NCBI GenBank assembly: GCA_017483735.1
Contig: JAFUVF010000044.1
Location: 1-64,000 of the forward strand
Direction: 5' to 3'
DNA: 64,000 bases
Origin: Lachnospiraceae bacterium
Lineage (GTDB): Bacteria; Bacillota; Clostridia; Lachnospirales; Lachnospiraceae
The notes under the pieces are model-generated. The model was not told where the DNA came from. It worked only from the letters and a program-made list of their open reading frames with translations, and made no database searches. Every line of letters starts with the position of its first letter. The first letter of the stretch is position 1. A program made the position numbers and the translations under genes. This document shows positions 18,651 through 28,134 of this stretch, in pieces.

Positions 18651-19684
18651 AGAGGCTCAGTATTATAGTCCCGGTATACAATATGGCAGGGGATAATAAG
18701 CTCTCCTTCTGTATGGACTCGCTTATAGGACAGACCCTGTCCAAGACGGAATACGAGATAATTGCCGTGGATGATGCCTCGACGGATGAGTCCTATAGTA
18801 TTCTTGAAGCCTACAGGGATAAGTATAATGAGGAATATCCGGGATTAATAAAGGTGCTTTCGCATGACAGTAACAAAAAGCAGGGGGGAGCGAGAAATAC
18901 AGGGCTTAAAAATGCGACAGGAGAGTTTGTGGGCTTTGTAGATTCCGACGACTGGGCTTCGCCCGATATGTACGAAAAGCTTATCAGACGTGCGGATGAA
19001 ACCGCTGCGGATATGGTGGGCTGTGATTATACTCTTGTGACGGAGCATACCTTTAAAGAGGGAAATACCGTAAAGAACAATACTTTAGAGCAGACGGGGC
19101 TTCTTGATGAAGACAGGCATAAGCTTTTGTTCATACGTCCCGGCTCTATGGTAATTAAGATATACAGGCGTTTTGTGATAGAGGAAAACAGCTTAAGCTT
19201 TCCCGAGGATATGCTCTATGAAGACCTTTCCGCAGGAAGTATATGGTCGGTATTTTTTAGGCATTTTGAGAAGGTGGAGGAGCCGCTTTATTACTATTAT
19301 CAGCATGAGGCGTCCACGGTTCATAAGGTGGATGAGGAGCGCTTCGGCTACAGAAAAAGAGCAATGGAAATACTCTGTGAAGAGTGCAGAAGCAGGGGGA
19401 TTTCGGATACCTACGCAAAAGAACTGGAATATCGCTTTACGGAGCTTTATTATATAAACACCCTGTTTTCCTATATGGCTGAGAGCAGACACAAAAAGCT
19501 TAATTTTATAAGGGAACTAAAAAGGGGAGTGCTTGAGCGGTTTCCGGAATTTCGCACAAACAAATATTATATGGAATACACGAAGCCGGAAGAGAAGAGC
19601 TTTATTGATATACATTTAAAGTCGGACATATATTTTTATGTGATGTATGAGATAAAGCATTTTATCTGGAATATAAGAAAATGA
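18647..19684 (+). CDS. Family 2 glycosyltransferase
   Basis: 345 residues. The GT-A fold starts at the N-terminus (LSIIVPVYNMAG), with AVDDASTDES, GGARNTGLKNATGEFVGFVDSDDW (the DSDD metal site near residue 100) and EDMLYEDLSAG. A helical C-terminal part of ~100 residues follows, with no membrane helix. It overlaps the flippase gene before it and the membrane protein after it by ATGA at both ends, so the three are probably translated together. Donor and acceptor are unknown. Confidence 0.9.
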   Translation: MKRLSIIVPVYNMAGDNKLSFCMDSLIGQTLSKTEYEIIAVDDASTDESYSILEAYRDKYNEEYPGLIKVLSHDSNKKQGGARNTGLKNATGEFVGFVDSDDWASPDMYEKLIRRADETAADMVGCDYTLVTEHTFKEGNTVKNNTLEQTGLLDEDRHKLLFIRPGSMVIKIYRRFVIEENSLSFPEDMLYEDLSAGSIWSVFFRHFEKVEEPLYYYYQHEASTVHKVDEERFGYRKRAMEILCEECRSRGISDTYAKELEYRFTELYYINTLFSYMAESRHKKLNFIRELKRGVLERFPEFRTNKYYMEYTKPEEKSFIDIHLKSDIYFYVMYEIKHFIWNIRK

Positions 19685-21960
19685 ATAAGCTTTTGTATGA
19701 TATCCGAAAACTTAATATTTTTGAAAAAAAACCATTCCGGATTATTCTCGTTTTTGAGTGCATACTTTTGCTTCTGGGAGTGATAAACCTTTTCGGAAAG
19801 AATGATATATATGAATATCCATTGGAGCTTAATGCAAAGGAGGGGGTAAACGAGGCCGGAGAGCATCTGGAATCGGATTATATCGCACTTCCTGCGGGAA
19901 CCTACAGGGTGCATCTTTTTTATTCGACGGATGTGGATTTGAATAATACATGTTTTATGGAATCCGTAGCCACTGATGAACGATTTATTCAAACCAACGG
20001 AGCGCAGCTTTTTAAGGGCTTGAGAGAAACGGATTTTGAAATGTGGCTATACAGGCGGACGTCGGATATGAGACTTATAGCTGAGTATGGTGGGAGCGGA
20101 GATCTTTCGTTGGAAGGGATAACAATCGTGGAAAACAATGCAATGTACCGAATGGCGCTGTTTGTGCTCGTGATTTTTTCTCTTTTTGTTGACTTTGTGT
20201 ATATTTATGCGTTGTACATAAATAAGTATGGCGCTTCCTTTGAGAGCAGGGTTATCCTCGCAGGACTTACAGTTACTGTTATTTATGCCTCTGCGCCGCT
20301 TTTTGCCGACTCTCTTATAAGCGGAGGAGATTTGGGATTTCATTTACAGAGGGTAGAGGGAATAAAGGACAGCCTTTTAAACGGTGTATTCCCCACAAGA
20401 ATATCTCCGGAATGGCAGCAGGGATACGGCTATGCGGCTCCTATATTTTACGGCGAGACGCTTTTATATATTGCCGCTCTGTTCAGACTTATAGGATTTA
20501 CGGTTACCGCTTCATACCGCATGTATATGCTTCTCATATCTGCGGCAACGGTGCTTATAGCGTACAACAGCTTCCGTGGGATTATAAAAAACAGATATGC
20601 GGCGCTTCTTTCCTGCTTTCTCTATTCCACAAGTGTATACAGGATATATAAGGCATATTATTGCGGTTCCTGGGGAGAGATGTTCGGAATTATGCTGCTG
20701 CCCTTTATCCTTTATGGATTTTATATGATTTTCACCCAAAATCCGGAGGATAGTGGATACAACACTTTGTATATTCCGCTTGCGGCAGGTCTTGCACTCC
20801 TTGTGCAGTCGCATCTGCTTACCGGCGAGATGGTGGGATTGTTTACTGTGATTGCCTGCATATTACTGTGGAGGAGGACATTCAGAAAAAAAACCTTTAT
20901 AGAGCTTGCCAAGTCTGCCATATTTGCGGTGCTTTTGTCGGCATGGTTTTTAGTTCCCTTTGCAGATTATATGCTTAACGGGGATTTCGTCATACAGCAT
21001 GTTTCGGCGAGAACCATACAATACAGAGGGCTGTTGCCAGCACATCTGTTTATGACATTTTTTGTGAACGGGGGCACGGTGTTTTTTGATGCGGAAGGCA
21101 TGTATGACACTGCAGCCTGTGGCGTGGGAAGTGTGCTTTTAGTTGGACTTTTCGTATTTCTCTATATGTGGTTCTTTAAAAGGGATAAGGGATATTCAGA
21201 CGAAAACATGGCGTTCGGTAAAATTTTGAGCGTGTTTGCAGTCATATCAATGTGTATGAGTCTATCGCTGTTTCCGTGGGACAGGATACAGAATATAAAT
21301 GGTATTACCAAGACCTTGGTATCAAGCATTCAATTTCCTAACAGATTTTTGACCATATCCAACGTATGTCTCTGCGTCCTTACCGGGATTGTGTTGAGGG
21401 CTTTTATAGAAGGATATGAGAAGAAATTTGTATATCTTTACGGCGGGATTGTCATACTGCTTGCTTTTATCTGCAATATTTATCTCATTGAGGAGGGGGC
21501 TGAAAACGCTAATCCTGTGAGAGTATACAACAACGAGGGCATGGGCACAGGGTACATATCCGGGGAGGAATATTTGCCATACGGAGCAAATGCATCGGAT
21601 TTTATGCCGCACGACCCGGTATCGGACGGAAATGTAAATATTTATAATTATAGGAAAAAGAGTCTCGGAGCTCAGGTGCATGTCGAGAACCTTGACGGGA
21701 CAGAAAATATTCTGTCATTTCCTCTTTTGTGGTATAAGGGCTACAGAGCATTTGACAAAACCGGGAATGCCTTGCTTGAGGTTTGCACAAACGAAAAATT
21801 CGAAGTGTGTGTTATACTGCCGGCAGGCTATTCGGGGCAGATAGATGTTAGATTTGTACCGCCTGCATACTGGCATATTGCGGAGCTTATTTCGGCCATG
21901 GCGGTAATCTTTATGATAATTATGAGTGCTTTAAGGCGAAAAAGAGCAGGGCTTGAATGA
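19681..21960 (+). CDS. PTPS-related polytopic membrane protein, first of three
   Basis: 759 residues. Order: one N-terminal helix, an extracytoplasmic beta-domain (residues ~40-150, LPAGTYRVHLFY), a polytopic core with GGDLGFHLQRVEGIKDS, GYGYAAPIFYGETLLY and CGSWGEMFGIMLLPFILYG, then a C-terminal soluble domain (NNEGMGTGYISGEEYLP, LPAGYSGQIDVRF) and a last helix. The core matches the 6-pyruvoyl-tetrahydropterin-synthase-related membrane family, a GT-C-like group despite its name. The conserved Asp-x-x-x-His pair sits after the first core helix. Lipid-linked sugar transfer outside the membrane is an inference. Confidence 0.7.
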   Translation: MNKLLYDIRKLNIFEKKPFRIILVFECILLLLGVINLFGKNDIYEYPLELNAKEGVNEAGEHLESDYIALPAGTYRVHLFYSTDVDLNNTCFMESVATDERFIQTNGAQLFKGLRETDFEMWLYRRTSDMRLIAEYGGSGDLSLEGITIVENNAMYRMALFVLVIFSLFVDFVYIYALYINKYGASFESRVILAGLTVTVIYASAPLFADSLISGGDLGFHLQRVEGIKDSLLNGVFPTRISPEWQQGYGYAAPIFYGETLLYIAALFRLIGFTVTASYRMYMLLISAATVLIAYNSFRGIIKNRYAALLSCFLYSTSVYRIYKAYYCGSWGEMFGIMLLPFILYGFYMIFTQNPEDSGYNTLYIPLAAGLALLVQSHLLTGEMVGLFTVIACILLWRRTFRKKTFIELAKSAIFAVLLSAWFLVPFADYMLNGDFVIQHVSARTIQYRGLLPAHLFMTFFVNGGTVFFDAEGMYDTAACGVGSVLLVGLFVFLYMWFFKRDKGYSDENMAFGKILSVFAVISMCMSLSLFPWDRIQNINGITKTLVSSIQFPNRFLTISNVCLCVLTGIVLRAFIEGYEKKFVYLYGGIVILLAFICNIYLIEEGAENANPVRVYNNEGMGTGYISGEEYLPYGANASDFMPHDPVSDGNVNIYNYRKKSLGAQVHVENLDGTENILSFPLLWYKGYRAFDKTGNALLEVCTNEKFEVCVILPAGYSGQIDVRFVPPAYWHIAELISAMAVIFMIIMSALRRKRAGLE

Positions 21961-23384
21961 AAGAATTTTATAGAAAAAATAAGCTTATGCTTTATATACT
22001 TTTGATAACGGTGGTTGCGACATCTGCGCCCCTGTATACGGATTTTATACTTTTTGGGGAGGATGTGGGAGCCACTCTGGGAAGGATACGGGCCTTTTCT
22101 GACGGAATCCTGCGTATGCTTCCGGTGCGCATACAGCCCCTTGGAAATCAGGATTACGGATACAGTGCCGCAGCTTTCTCTTCGGATGTATTCTATTTTC
22201 TGCCGGGAGCGCTGTACAGGGCAGGGCTGTCATTGGAGCTTTCTTACAAATATACGGTGCTTGTGTTTAACGTACTCACTGCGATAATCTCCTACACAGC
22301 ATTTGCGTATATGGCGGATGAAAAGCTTGCGGGAATGTCGGCGGCTTTTGCATATATGCTTTGTCCTGCAAGAATATATTCCGTGTATATGGCGGGAAAT
22401 TTCGGAGAGCTTTTCGGCTGGTGCTTTATACCGCTTGCGCTTATGGGTATCTGGGCATTGTACTCAAAGAAGGATATGCGCACCGCATTGTATCTTCTGG
22501 TTTTAGGCTACTCCCTGCTCCTTTTGTCCTCAACGGTATTTTTTGTCGGCGGGGCAGTCTTATATGCAATTCTGTTTTTGGTGCATATTAGGGACAATAT
22601 AAGGAAAGAAAGTATTATTTTTAATCTGAAGGCAGTGATGATATTTGTGACTGTCAATCTGTGGTTTTTATTCCCGATGCTGTCCAGAATGAGAAATGCT
22701 TCGGCGGTCGCACCATTACTTAAGGCATATATACGCAATTACGGTGTATATCTAAGTCAATATTTCAGGGTTTATGAATTTGCGGGTGTATCCTCGGACA
22801 CCTGGATTAACGGAACCGAGAGTACAAGAGCCGTAGGACCGGGATTTGCCGTAATCCTCGTGCTTATATCCTATATAATCCTTTGCTTTGTAAGAGGCGG
22901 AAGAAGTAGAACCGCAAACAGGATACTGGCACTTTCGGCTGTATTTATGCTTATGTCCTCAAACCATTTTCCGTGGGATATAATACAGAATAAGAATCTG
23001 CTGTTTTCGATAATTTTGGCGTTTACTGAAATGCCGGTAAAATTTGCCGTCACGGCGGACACTTTGCTTATAGCTGCCTTTGCGGTAATAATTTCCGGTT
23101 ATAGAAAAGAGCTTAAGGAAAAAGCATACACATATATAATTGCGGTAATATGCCTTTTGGATTATATTCTTTTCCAATTCCAGATGGGGCGTATAATGAT
23201 CGGAAGGGCATTTATGCGGGGAGAGGATATATTGAATAATGCAGACGTGGGATACGTACTTATATATGATGAAGCGGCAGTATGGCGGGTATCGGAACTG
23301 GTTTCTGCTGTGTCGCTTGTTGTTATCATAGCAATTATCATAATAAACAATAAGGGGAGAAAGCATGCAGATGGAAATGATTAA
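21957..23384 (+). CDS. PTPS-related polytopic membrane protein, second of three (core only)
   Basis: 475 residues. It keeps only the polytopic core of its neighbours: FGEDVGATLGRIRAFSDG, QDYGYSAAAFSSDVFYFLPG, GNFGELFGWCFIPLALMG. The N-terminal beta-domain and most of the C-terminal soluble domain are missing. The conserved His after GxD is replaced (GATLGRI instead of GFHLQRV), so it may have lost catalysis or act as a partner subunit. It overlaps the first paralogue by ATGA and the third by 20 bases. Confidence 0.7.
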   Translation: MKEFYRKNKLMLYILLITVVATSAPLYTDFILFGEDVGATLGRIRAFSDGILRMLPVRIQPLGNQDYGYSAAAFSSDVFYFLPGALYRAGLSLELSYKYTVLVFNVLTAIISYTAFAYMADEKLAGMSAAFAYMLCPARIYSVYMAGNFGELFGWCFIPLALMGIWALYSKKDMRTALYLLVLGYSLLLLSSTVFFVGGAVLYAILFLVHIRDNIRKESIIFNLKAVMIFVTVNLWFLFPMLSRMRNASAVAPLLKAYIRNYGVYLSQYFRVYEFAGVSSDTWINGTESTRAVGPGFAVILVLISYIILCFVRGGRSRTANRILALSAVFMLMSSNHFPWDIIQNKNLLFSIILAFTEMPVKFAVTADTLLIAAFAVIISGYRKELKEKAYTYIIAVICLLDYILFQFQMGRIMIGRAFMRGEDILNNADVGYVLIYDEAAVWRVSELVSAVSLVVIIAIIIINNKGRKHADGND

Positions 23385-25569
23385 ATCCCTTATAGGAAAA
23401 AAGACAAGACTTTTACTCCTTGCAGAGTGCCTGCTTTTACTGGCAGGGGTGCTTGTGGCAGTCTTTGCAGAGAGCGGCACAGTATATTTTTTCAAAAATA
23501 TGGATGATGCGGTAAGGGAGGAGCTTACTCTCAAAAGAGGTACGTATACTCTTAATGTGCCGTTTGAATATGAGGGGGATAGCAATAATCCCGGGGCGCT
23601 TAATATCGAAACGGTAGACGGGGAATACTATTCCGTTCTTGAAAACTCCGTCCCTCTTTTTAAGGGAATGGATGAAGCGCAGTTAAAATTTATTGTAAAG
23701 AGCGGCTCCGCCAAAATAAGGATTGTTCCGGAATTTGAGGATTCCGTATATGTTTCTTTTGTCGAGATAATAAAGACGAGAAACAGCTATTATATGGATT
23801 TATCTGCGCTACTTTTGATATTTCTGCTTGTCGATATTCTTGTGTTTATAAGAAATTATGATGAGAAATACGGACTTGGAGGGACTGCACAGATTGTTCT
23901 CATCGCCATACCCACAGCGGCGCTATTGTCGTCATTTCCAAGCTTTGTTGATTATAATATAATGGGGCCGGATTTAAGCTACCATCTTTTGAGAATTGAA
24001 GCTCTTGCGGACAACATCATAAATGGAGATATTCTTCAGAGAAACAGCGCAAGGTTTCTGGCGGGTCACGGGTATGCAAGCAGCTTTTTCTATGGGGATA
24101 CGCTTTTGCTGTTCCCTGCAATTCTCAGGGTTATCGGATTTACTCCCGATACTGCATACAGGGCGTTTATATTCTTCGTAAATATATTGACGGCTGTCGT
24201 TTCATACATAAGCTTCAAGGGCATTTCGAGGGATACACATATAGGCATCGCAGGGAGCATACTTTATACTCTTTCTCCATACAGAGTTTACAACTGCTAC
24301 AATAGAAGCGCAGTAGGAGAATTTGCGGCGATGACCTTTTTCCCGCTTATCGTATACGGGCTGTACCGCATATACACTCTTGATAAGAATGAGACATCCT
24401 ACAAATGGAGCTTCCTGATTCCGGCATTGGGATTTTCGGGAATAATACAATCCCATATGCTAAGCTGTGAAATGGCGGGTTTCTTTACGGCATTGGTATG
24501 TCTGATACTGTGGAAAAGAACCTTTTCAAAGGGAATATTCAGACAGCTTTTTCTCACGGTAGCAGGCACGGTATTGGTCAATCTGTGGTACATTGTTCCA
24601 TGCCTTGACCTGCTGCTTTCCGACGAATACAAGCTTTCGGGAAACGCAAATATGCTCATACAGAGCAGGGGAGTTTATCTGTATCAGTTTTTCTATACCC
24701 ATCAGGCGGCAGGCTCATCCTCGTCCTATCCGGACTATGCGTTTATGGATGCAGAGCCGATAGATATGGGATTTGCGCTTCTTTTGGGTGTAGTTCTTCT
24801 TATAATTTTTCTCTCAAAAAAATATGAGAAAAGCTCGCTCTGCCACACAGGCATAATATGTCTTTCGATGCTAGGGCTGTCCGCTTTTATGAGCAGCAGT
24901 CTCTTCCCCTGGAATGCACTCTCAAATATTGGCTTAAAGGCTTTTGTGGGTCCGATACAGTTTCCCACAAGACTTACGGGGATTGTGACAGTGCTTGCGG
25001 TAATGTGTACATGTGTATTTTTAATGCTGTACAAAAATAAGACGATTTTGTATGTGCTTTGCGGATTGTCAGTGATATTCGGGATATATCACACCAATGA
25101 TATAGCGTTGAAGAATCACCCGTTTAAGCTTTATAACGGCGAGGGTATGGGAAGCACCGGAGTATTGGGAGCGGAATACCTGCCGGTGGATGCCGAAATA
25201 GAGCATATGAGCTTTCATGAGCCGTATTTTTCTGATGGTATAGCTTATGATAATTATTCTAAGGATGGTTTGTCCGTCACAATGCACATTGACGCCGCAG
25301 AGGATGGGTATGTGCTGCTTCCTATGCTTTACTACAAGGGATATTTTGCATGGGATGCAAATTCCGGCGATAAACTTGCAATTTCTCCCGGAGAGAATTA
25401 TGATGTAAGGGTAAATTTTGATAAGGGTTATTCAGGTAATGTAGAGGTTAAATACACCGGCATGGGATATTGGCATATCGCAATGTATGTAAGCATCGTT
25501 TCGGCTATGGCAATATTGGCGGTTTATATTTTCGACAGTAAGATAAGGTTAAAAGGGAAAACAATATGA
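23365..25569 (+). CDS. PTPS-related polytopic membrane protein, third of three
   Basis: 734 residues with the full architecture of the first paralogue: N-terminal helix, beta-domain (RGTYTLNVPFEYEGD), core (MGPDLSYHLLRIEALADN, GHGYASSFFYGDTLLLFP, YNRSAVGEFAAMTFFPLIVYG) and C-terminal soluble domain (YNGEGMGSTGVLGAEYLP, FDKGYSGNVEVKY) before a last helix. The Asp-x-x-x-His pair is intact. ATG 23365 follows AAGGGGAGAA inside the end of the previous gene. It overlaps the CMP-sugar transferase gene by ATGA, linking this trio to the nonulosonate block. Confidence 0.7.
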   Translation: MQMEMIKSLIGKKTRLLLLAECLLLLAGVLVAVFAESGTVYFFKNMDDAVREELTLKRGTYTLNVPFEYEGDSNNPGALNIETVDGEYYSVLENSVPLFKGMDEAQLKFIVKSGSAKIRIVPEFEDSVYVSFVEIIKTRNSYYMDLSALLLIFLLVDILVFIRNYDEKYGLGGTAQIVLIAIPTAALLSSFPSFVDYNIMGPDLSYHLLRIEALADNIINGDILQRNSARFLAGHGYASSFFYGDTLLLFPAILRVIGFTPDTAYRAFIFFVNILTAVVSYISFKGISRDTHIGIAGSILYTLSPYRVYNCYNRSAVGEFAAMTFFPLIVYGLYRIYTLDKNETSYKWSFLIPALGFSGIIQSHMLSCEMAGFFTALVCLILWKRTFSKGIFRQLFLTVAGTVLVNLWYIVPCLDLLLSDEYKLSGNANMLIQSRGVYLYQFFYTHQAAGSSSSYPDYAFMDAEPIDMGFALLLGVVLLIIFLSKKYEKSSLCHTGIICLSMLGLSAFMSSSLFPWNALSNIGLKAFVGPIQFPTRLTGIVTVLAVMCTCVFLMLYKNKTILYVLCGLSVIFGIYHTNDIALKNHPFKLYNGEGMGSTGVLGAEYLPVDAEIEHMSFHEPYFSDGIAYDNYSKDGLSVTMHIDAAEDGYVLLPMLYYKGYFAWDANSGDKLAISPGENYDVRVNFDKGYSGNVEVKYTGMGYWHIAMYVSIVSAMAILAVYIFDSKIRLKGKTI

Positions 25570-26258
25570 AAAGAGTTGCCGTAATACCTGCCAGAGGGGG
25601 CAGCAGACGAATACCCAAAAAAAATATTAAAAATTTCTGCGGAAGACCTATTATCGAGTATTCCATAGATGCGGCGCTTAAATCCGGGGTATTTGATACG
25701 GTAATGGTATCCACCGACAATGACGAGATTGCAGAGATTGCAGAGGAATGCGGCGCAAGTGTTCCCTTTGTAAGAAGTGCCGCAAATTCGGGGGATTATG
25801 CAACTGCAAATGAGGTTTTGTACGAGGTGTTAAAGGATTTTGAAAAGAGAGGGGAAGTCTTTGACACGGGCTGTCTTCTCTATCCCACGGCACCCTTCGT
25901 GAAGGCGGGGCGGCTTAAGGAGGCTGTGGAGAAGCTGGAAGCTGCAGGCGCAGATGTGTTGATTCCGGTTGTGAGATTTTCATATCCTCCTCAGCGTGCA
26001 ATGGTAATCAGAGGAGAACGTCTGGTGTTTGAATATCCGGAGCATTTAAACTCACGCTCGCAGGACCTTGAACCCCACTTCCATGATGCGGGGCAGTTTG
26101 TAATATTTAAGTCGGAAAGCTTTTTGAAGAACAGGCATCTTATGGTGGGAGATATCGTCCCCATGGAGATATCGGAGCTTGAGGTTCAGGATTTGGACAC
26201 ATTGACGGACTGGGAGATTGCAGAGATTAAATTCAAGAGACTTTTGGATAACAAGTGA
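25566..26258 (+). CDS. pseF: CMP-nonulosonate cytidylyltransferase, PseF-like
   Basis: 230 residues. It activates a nonulosonic acid with CTP to the CMP-sugar. The nucleotide-binding start is VAVIPARGGSRRIPKKNIKNF, with the metal-site stretch MVSTDNDEIAEIA. The segment EYPEHLNSRSQDLEPHFHDA followed by GQF is typical of PseF (pseudaminic acid) rather than NeuA. The neighbouring PseH-, PseI- and PseG-like genes support pseudaminic acid, although PseB and PseC are not in the window. Legionaminic acid is the alternative. Confidence 0.85.
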   Translation: MKRVAVIPARGGSRRIPKKNIKNFCGRPIIEYSIDAALKSGVFDTVMVSTDNDEIAEIAEECGASVPFVRSAANSGDYATANEVLYEVLKDFEKRGEVFDTGCLLYPTAPFVKAGRLKEAVEKLEAAGADVLIPVVRFSYPPQRAMVIRGERLVFEYPEHLNSRSQDLEPHFHDAGQFVIFKSESFLKNRHLMVGDIVPMEISELEVQDLDTLTDWEIAEIKFKRLLDNK

Positions 26259-27895
26259 TGAAGATAGCTGTATTGTCAAATATAAATATGGACCTTATAA
26301 TTCGGAAGCTCAAAGGCGCAGGCATGGAGGTGTTGCCACAGGAGGGGTTCGGAAATGAGCTTGGAAGGATGCTTGACAAAGCTTCCTCCTATTCCTGTTA
26401 TGCACCGGATATAACCTTTTTGTTTACGGATGTTTTGGAGCTTATAGATCATGAGCCCTCGGAAAGGGCATACGAAAGCATAGACAAGTGGTTTAATACC
26501 TTTAGGAATGCCATACAGGGGAAAGGTCTTTATTATGTTGCAAATGCCTATGTGTATGGTGTGGAAAAATGGATAAATCCCACAGGCCTTATGGTTGAGA
26601 TATCGGGCTACTATGACAGGGCGTTAAAAAGCTTTGTGTCTTCACACAAGAATGTGCGTATTTTTCCCTACAAACAGATAATGGAGGATCTCGGAGAGTC
26701 CGTAGCAATAAACACAAAGACCTTTCTTATGGGAAAAATTCTGCATACGACAAAAGCAACAGACAACATATGTACAGAAATAATACACCGAGCCGAACTT
26801 GAAGAAAGGACACCTAAAAAGGTTCTGGTGCTTGACCTTGACAATACCCTTTGGGGAGGCTTGTGCGGAGAAGATGACACAACGCCTATACTTCTCTCTG
26901 ATTCGGGGAAAGGACTTGTCTACAAAAATTTCCAGAGAGTACTTCGCATGATGAAGGACAATGGAGTAATATTGGCTATCGCATCAAAAAATAATGAGGC
27001 AGACGCATTGAGGATTATTGAAAAACACCCACATATGGCTCTTAAGCCGGAGGATTTTGCGGCAAGAAAGATAGGGTGGTTTAACAAGGACGAGAGTATA
27101 CGAGAGCTGTCCAAGGAGCTTTCCCTGGGAATTGATTCCTTTGTTTTTGTGGATGATTCCCCCAATGAGAGAAAGCTTGTGAAAATGAATATTCCGGAGG
27201 CGGAGGTTCCGTATTTCCCGGAGGATATAGAGAAGCTTCCGGAATTCGGGCTTTTTCTGTATCGTGAGTTTTTTGAAAAACCGAGACTTACGGCGGAGGA
27301 TTCCAACAAGGCAAAACAGTATTCGGACAATGTCAAGAGAAAGGAGCTGGAAGCCGGCTCAAAGACCTTTGACGATTATTTAAGAAGCCTCGGTACTGTG
27401 CTAAAGAAGGTTTCTCCCGGCGAAAATGCAGACAGATTAAGAGATATGCTAAATAAGACAAATCAGTTTAATCTTACTACAAGGAGATACACGCACGAAG
27501 AAATCTCGGATGTCTTGAACGACCCGTCAAAGACAATATTTATGTACAGCGCAAGGGATGAATTCGGGGACAGCGGCATAATCGCAGCTCTCATAGCAAA
27601 AAGGAGTGCCGACGAAGTGTCAATAACCGATTTTGTAATGAGCTGCCGGGTAATGGGTAGGCGTATAGAATATGCCATTATTGATGACGTGGAGGATATC
27701 TTTAGGTCGGAGGGAGTTAAAACGGTCAGAGGTAAATATGTATCCACCGCAAAGAATATGCCGGTGGAAGGCTTGTATGCCGACCTGGGATACGAATTGG
27801 TAAATGAAGAAAAGACTGGCTTGGAAGTGACGAAGGATTACATTCACAAGCTCAATATTATTCCGGACAGAAAGTACTATGTGAATTGGGAATAA
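26258..27895 (+). CDS. FkbH-like HAD-IIIC enzyme (glyceryl-ACP-type synthase)
   Basis: 545 residues. FkbH proteins take 1,3-bisphosphoglycerate, dephosphorylate it and load the three-carbon unit onto an acyl carrier protein. The HAD nucleophile motif is LVLDLDNTLWGG with Asp193 and Asp195; CGEDD and FVFVDDSPNERKLV follow. The N-terminal ~180 residues form the extra SGNH-like part of the family. The C-terminal part has the GNAT-like NQFNLTTRRYTHEEI and RVMGRRIE. ATG 26258 shares one base with the preceding stop; a GTG at 26255 is possible. The next gene encodes an ACP, which strongly suggests the two work together. Confidence 0.88.
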   Translation: MKIAVLSNINMDLIIRKLKGAGMEVLPQEGFGNELGRMLDKASSYSCYAPDITFLFTDVLELIDHEPSERAYESIDKWFNTFRNAIQGKGLYYVANAYVYGVEKWINPTGLMVEISGYYDRALKSFVSSHKNVRIFPYKQIMEDLGESVAINTKTFLMGKILHTTKATDNICTEIIHRAELEERTPKKVLVLDLDNTLWGGLCGEDDTTPILLSDSGKGLVYKNFQRVLRMMKDNGVILAIASKNNEADALRIIEKHPHMALKPEDFAARKIGWFNKDESIRELSKELSLGIDSFVFVDDSPNERKLVKMNIPEAEVPYFPEDIEKLPEFGLFLYREFFEKPRLTAEDSNKAKQYSDNVKRKELEAGSKTFDDYLRSLGTVLKKVSPGENADRLRDMLNKTNQFNLTTRRYTHEEISDVLNDPSKTIFMYSARDEFGDSGIIAALIAKRSADEVSITDFVMSCRVMGRRIEYAIIDDVEDIFRSEGVKTVRGKYVSTAKNMPVEGLYADLGYELVNEEKTGLEVTKDYIHKLNIIPDRKYYVNWE

Positions 27896-27912
27896 AGCGG
27901 AAAGGGAGAATT

Positions 27913-28131
27913 ATGGAGGGAAAAATCATAGCGCTCATAGAGGATGTTTTGGGAATAGAAAAGGGAAGTATAAACAGGAATACCAGAATAGAGGATGTGG
28001 AGGAGTGGGATTCACTCATGCATGTCATGATAATAGGTGAGCTTGAAAACCGGTTGTCGATATCCGTGCCTTTGGAGGAGGCAGCAGAGGTAGAGAGCGT
28101 GGATGAGCTTATGAAGCTTATTGAGGGATAG
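27913..28131 (+). CDS. Acyl carrier protein
   Basis: 72 residues, acidic, all-helical, with the phosphopantetheine attachment motif EWDSLMH at Ser34. ATG 27913 is preceded by AAGGGAGAA; an in-frame start at 27886 would overlap the FkbH gene and lacks a ribosome site. It lies 17 bases after the FkbH-like gene and 3 bases before the acetyltransferase-like gene, so it is probably the dedicated carrier of the three-carbon unit. It would need a phosphopantetheinyl transferase encoded elsewhere. Confidence 0.88.
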   Translation: MEGKIIALIEDVLGIEKGSINRNTRIEDVEEWDSLMHVMIIGELENRLSISVPLEEAAEVESVDELMKLIEG

Positions 28132-28134
28132 AAT

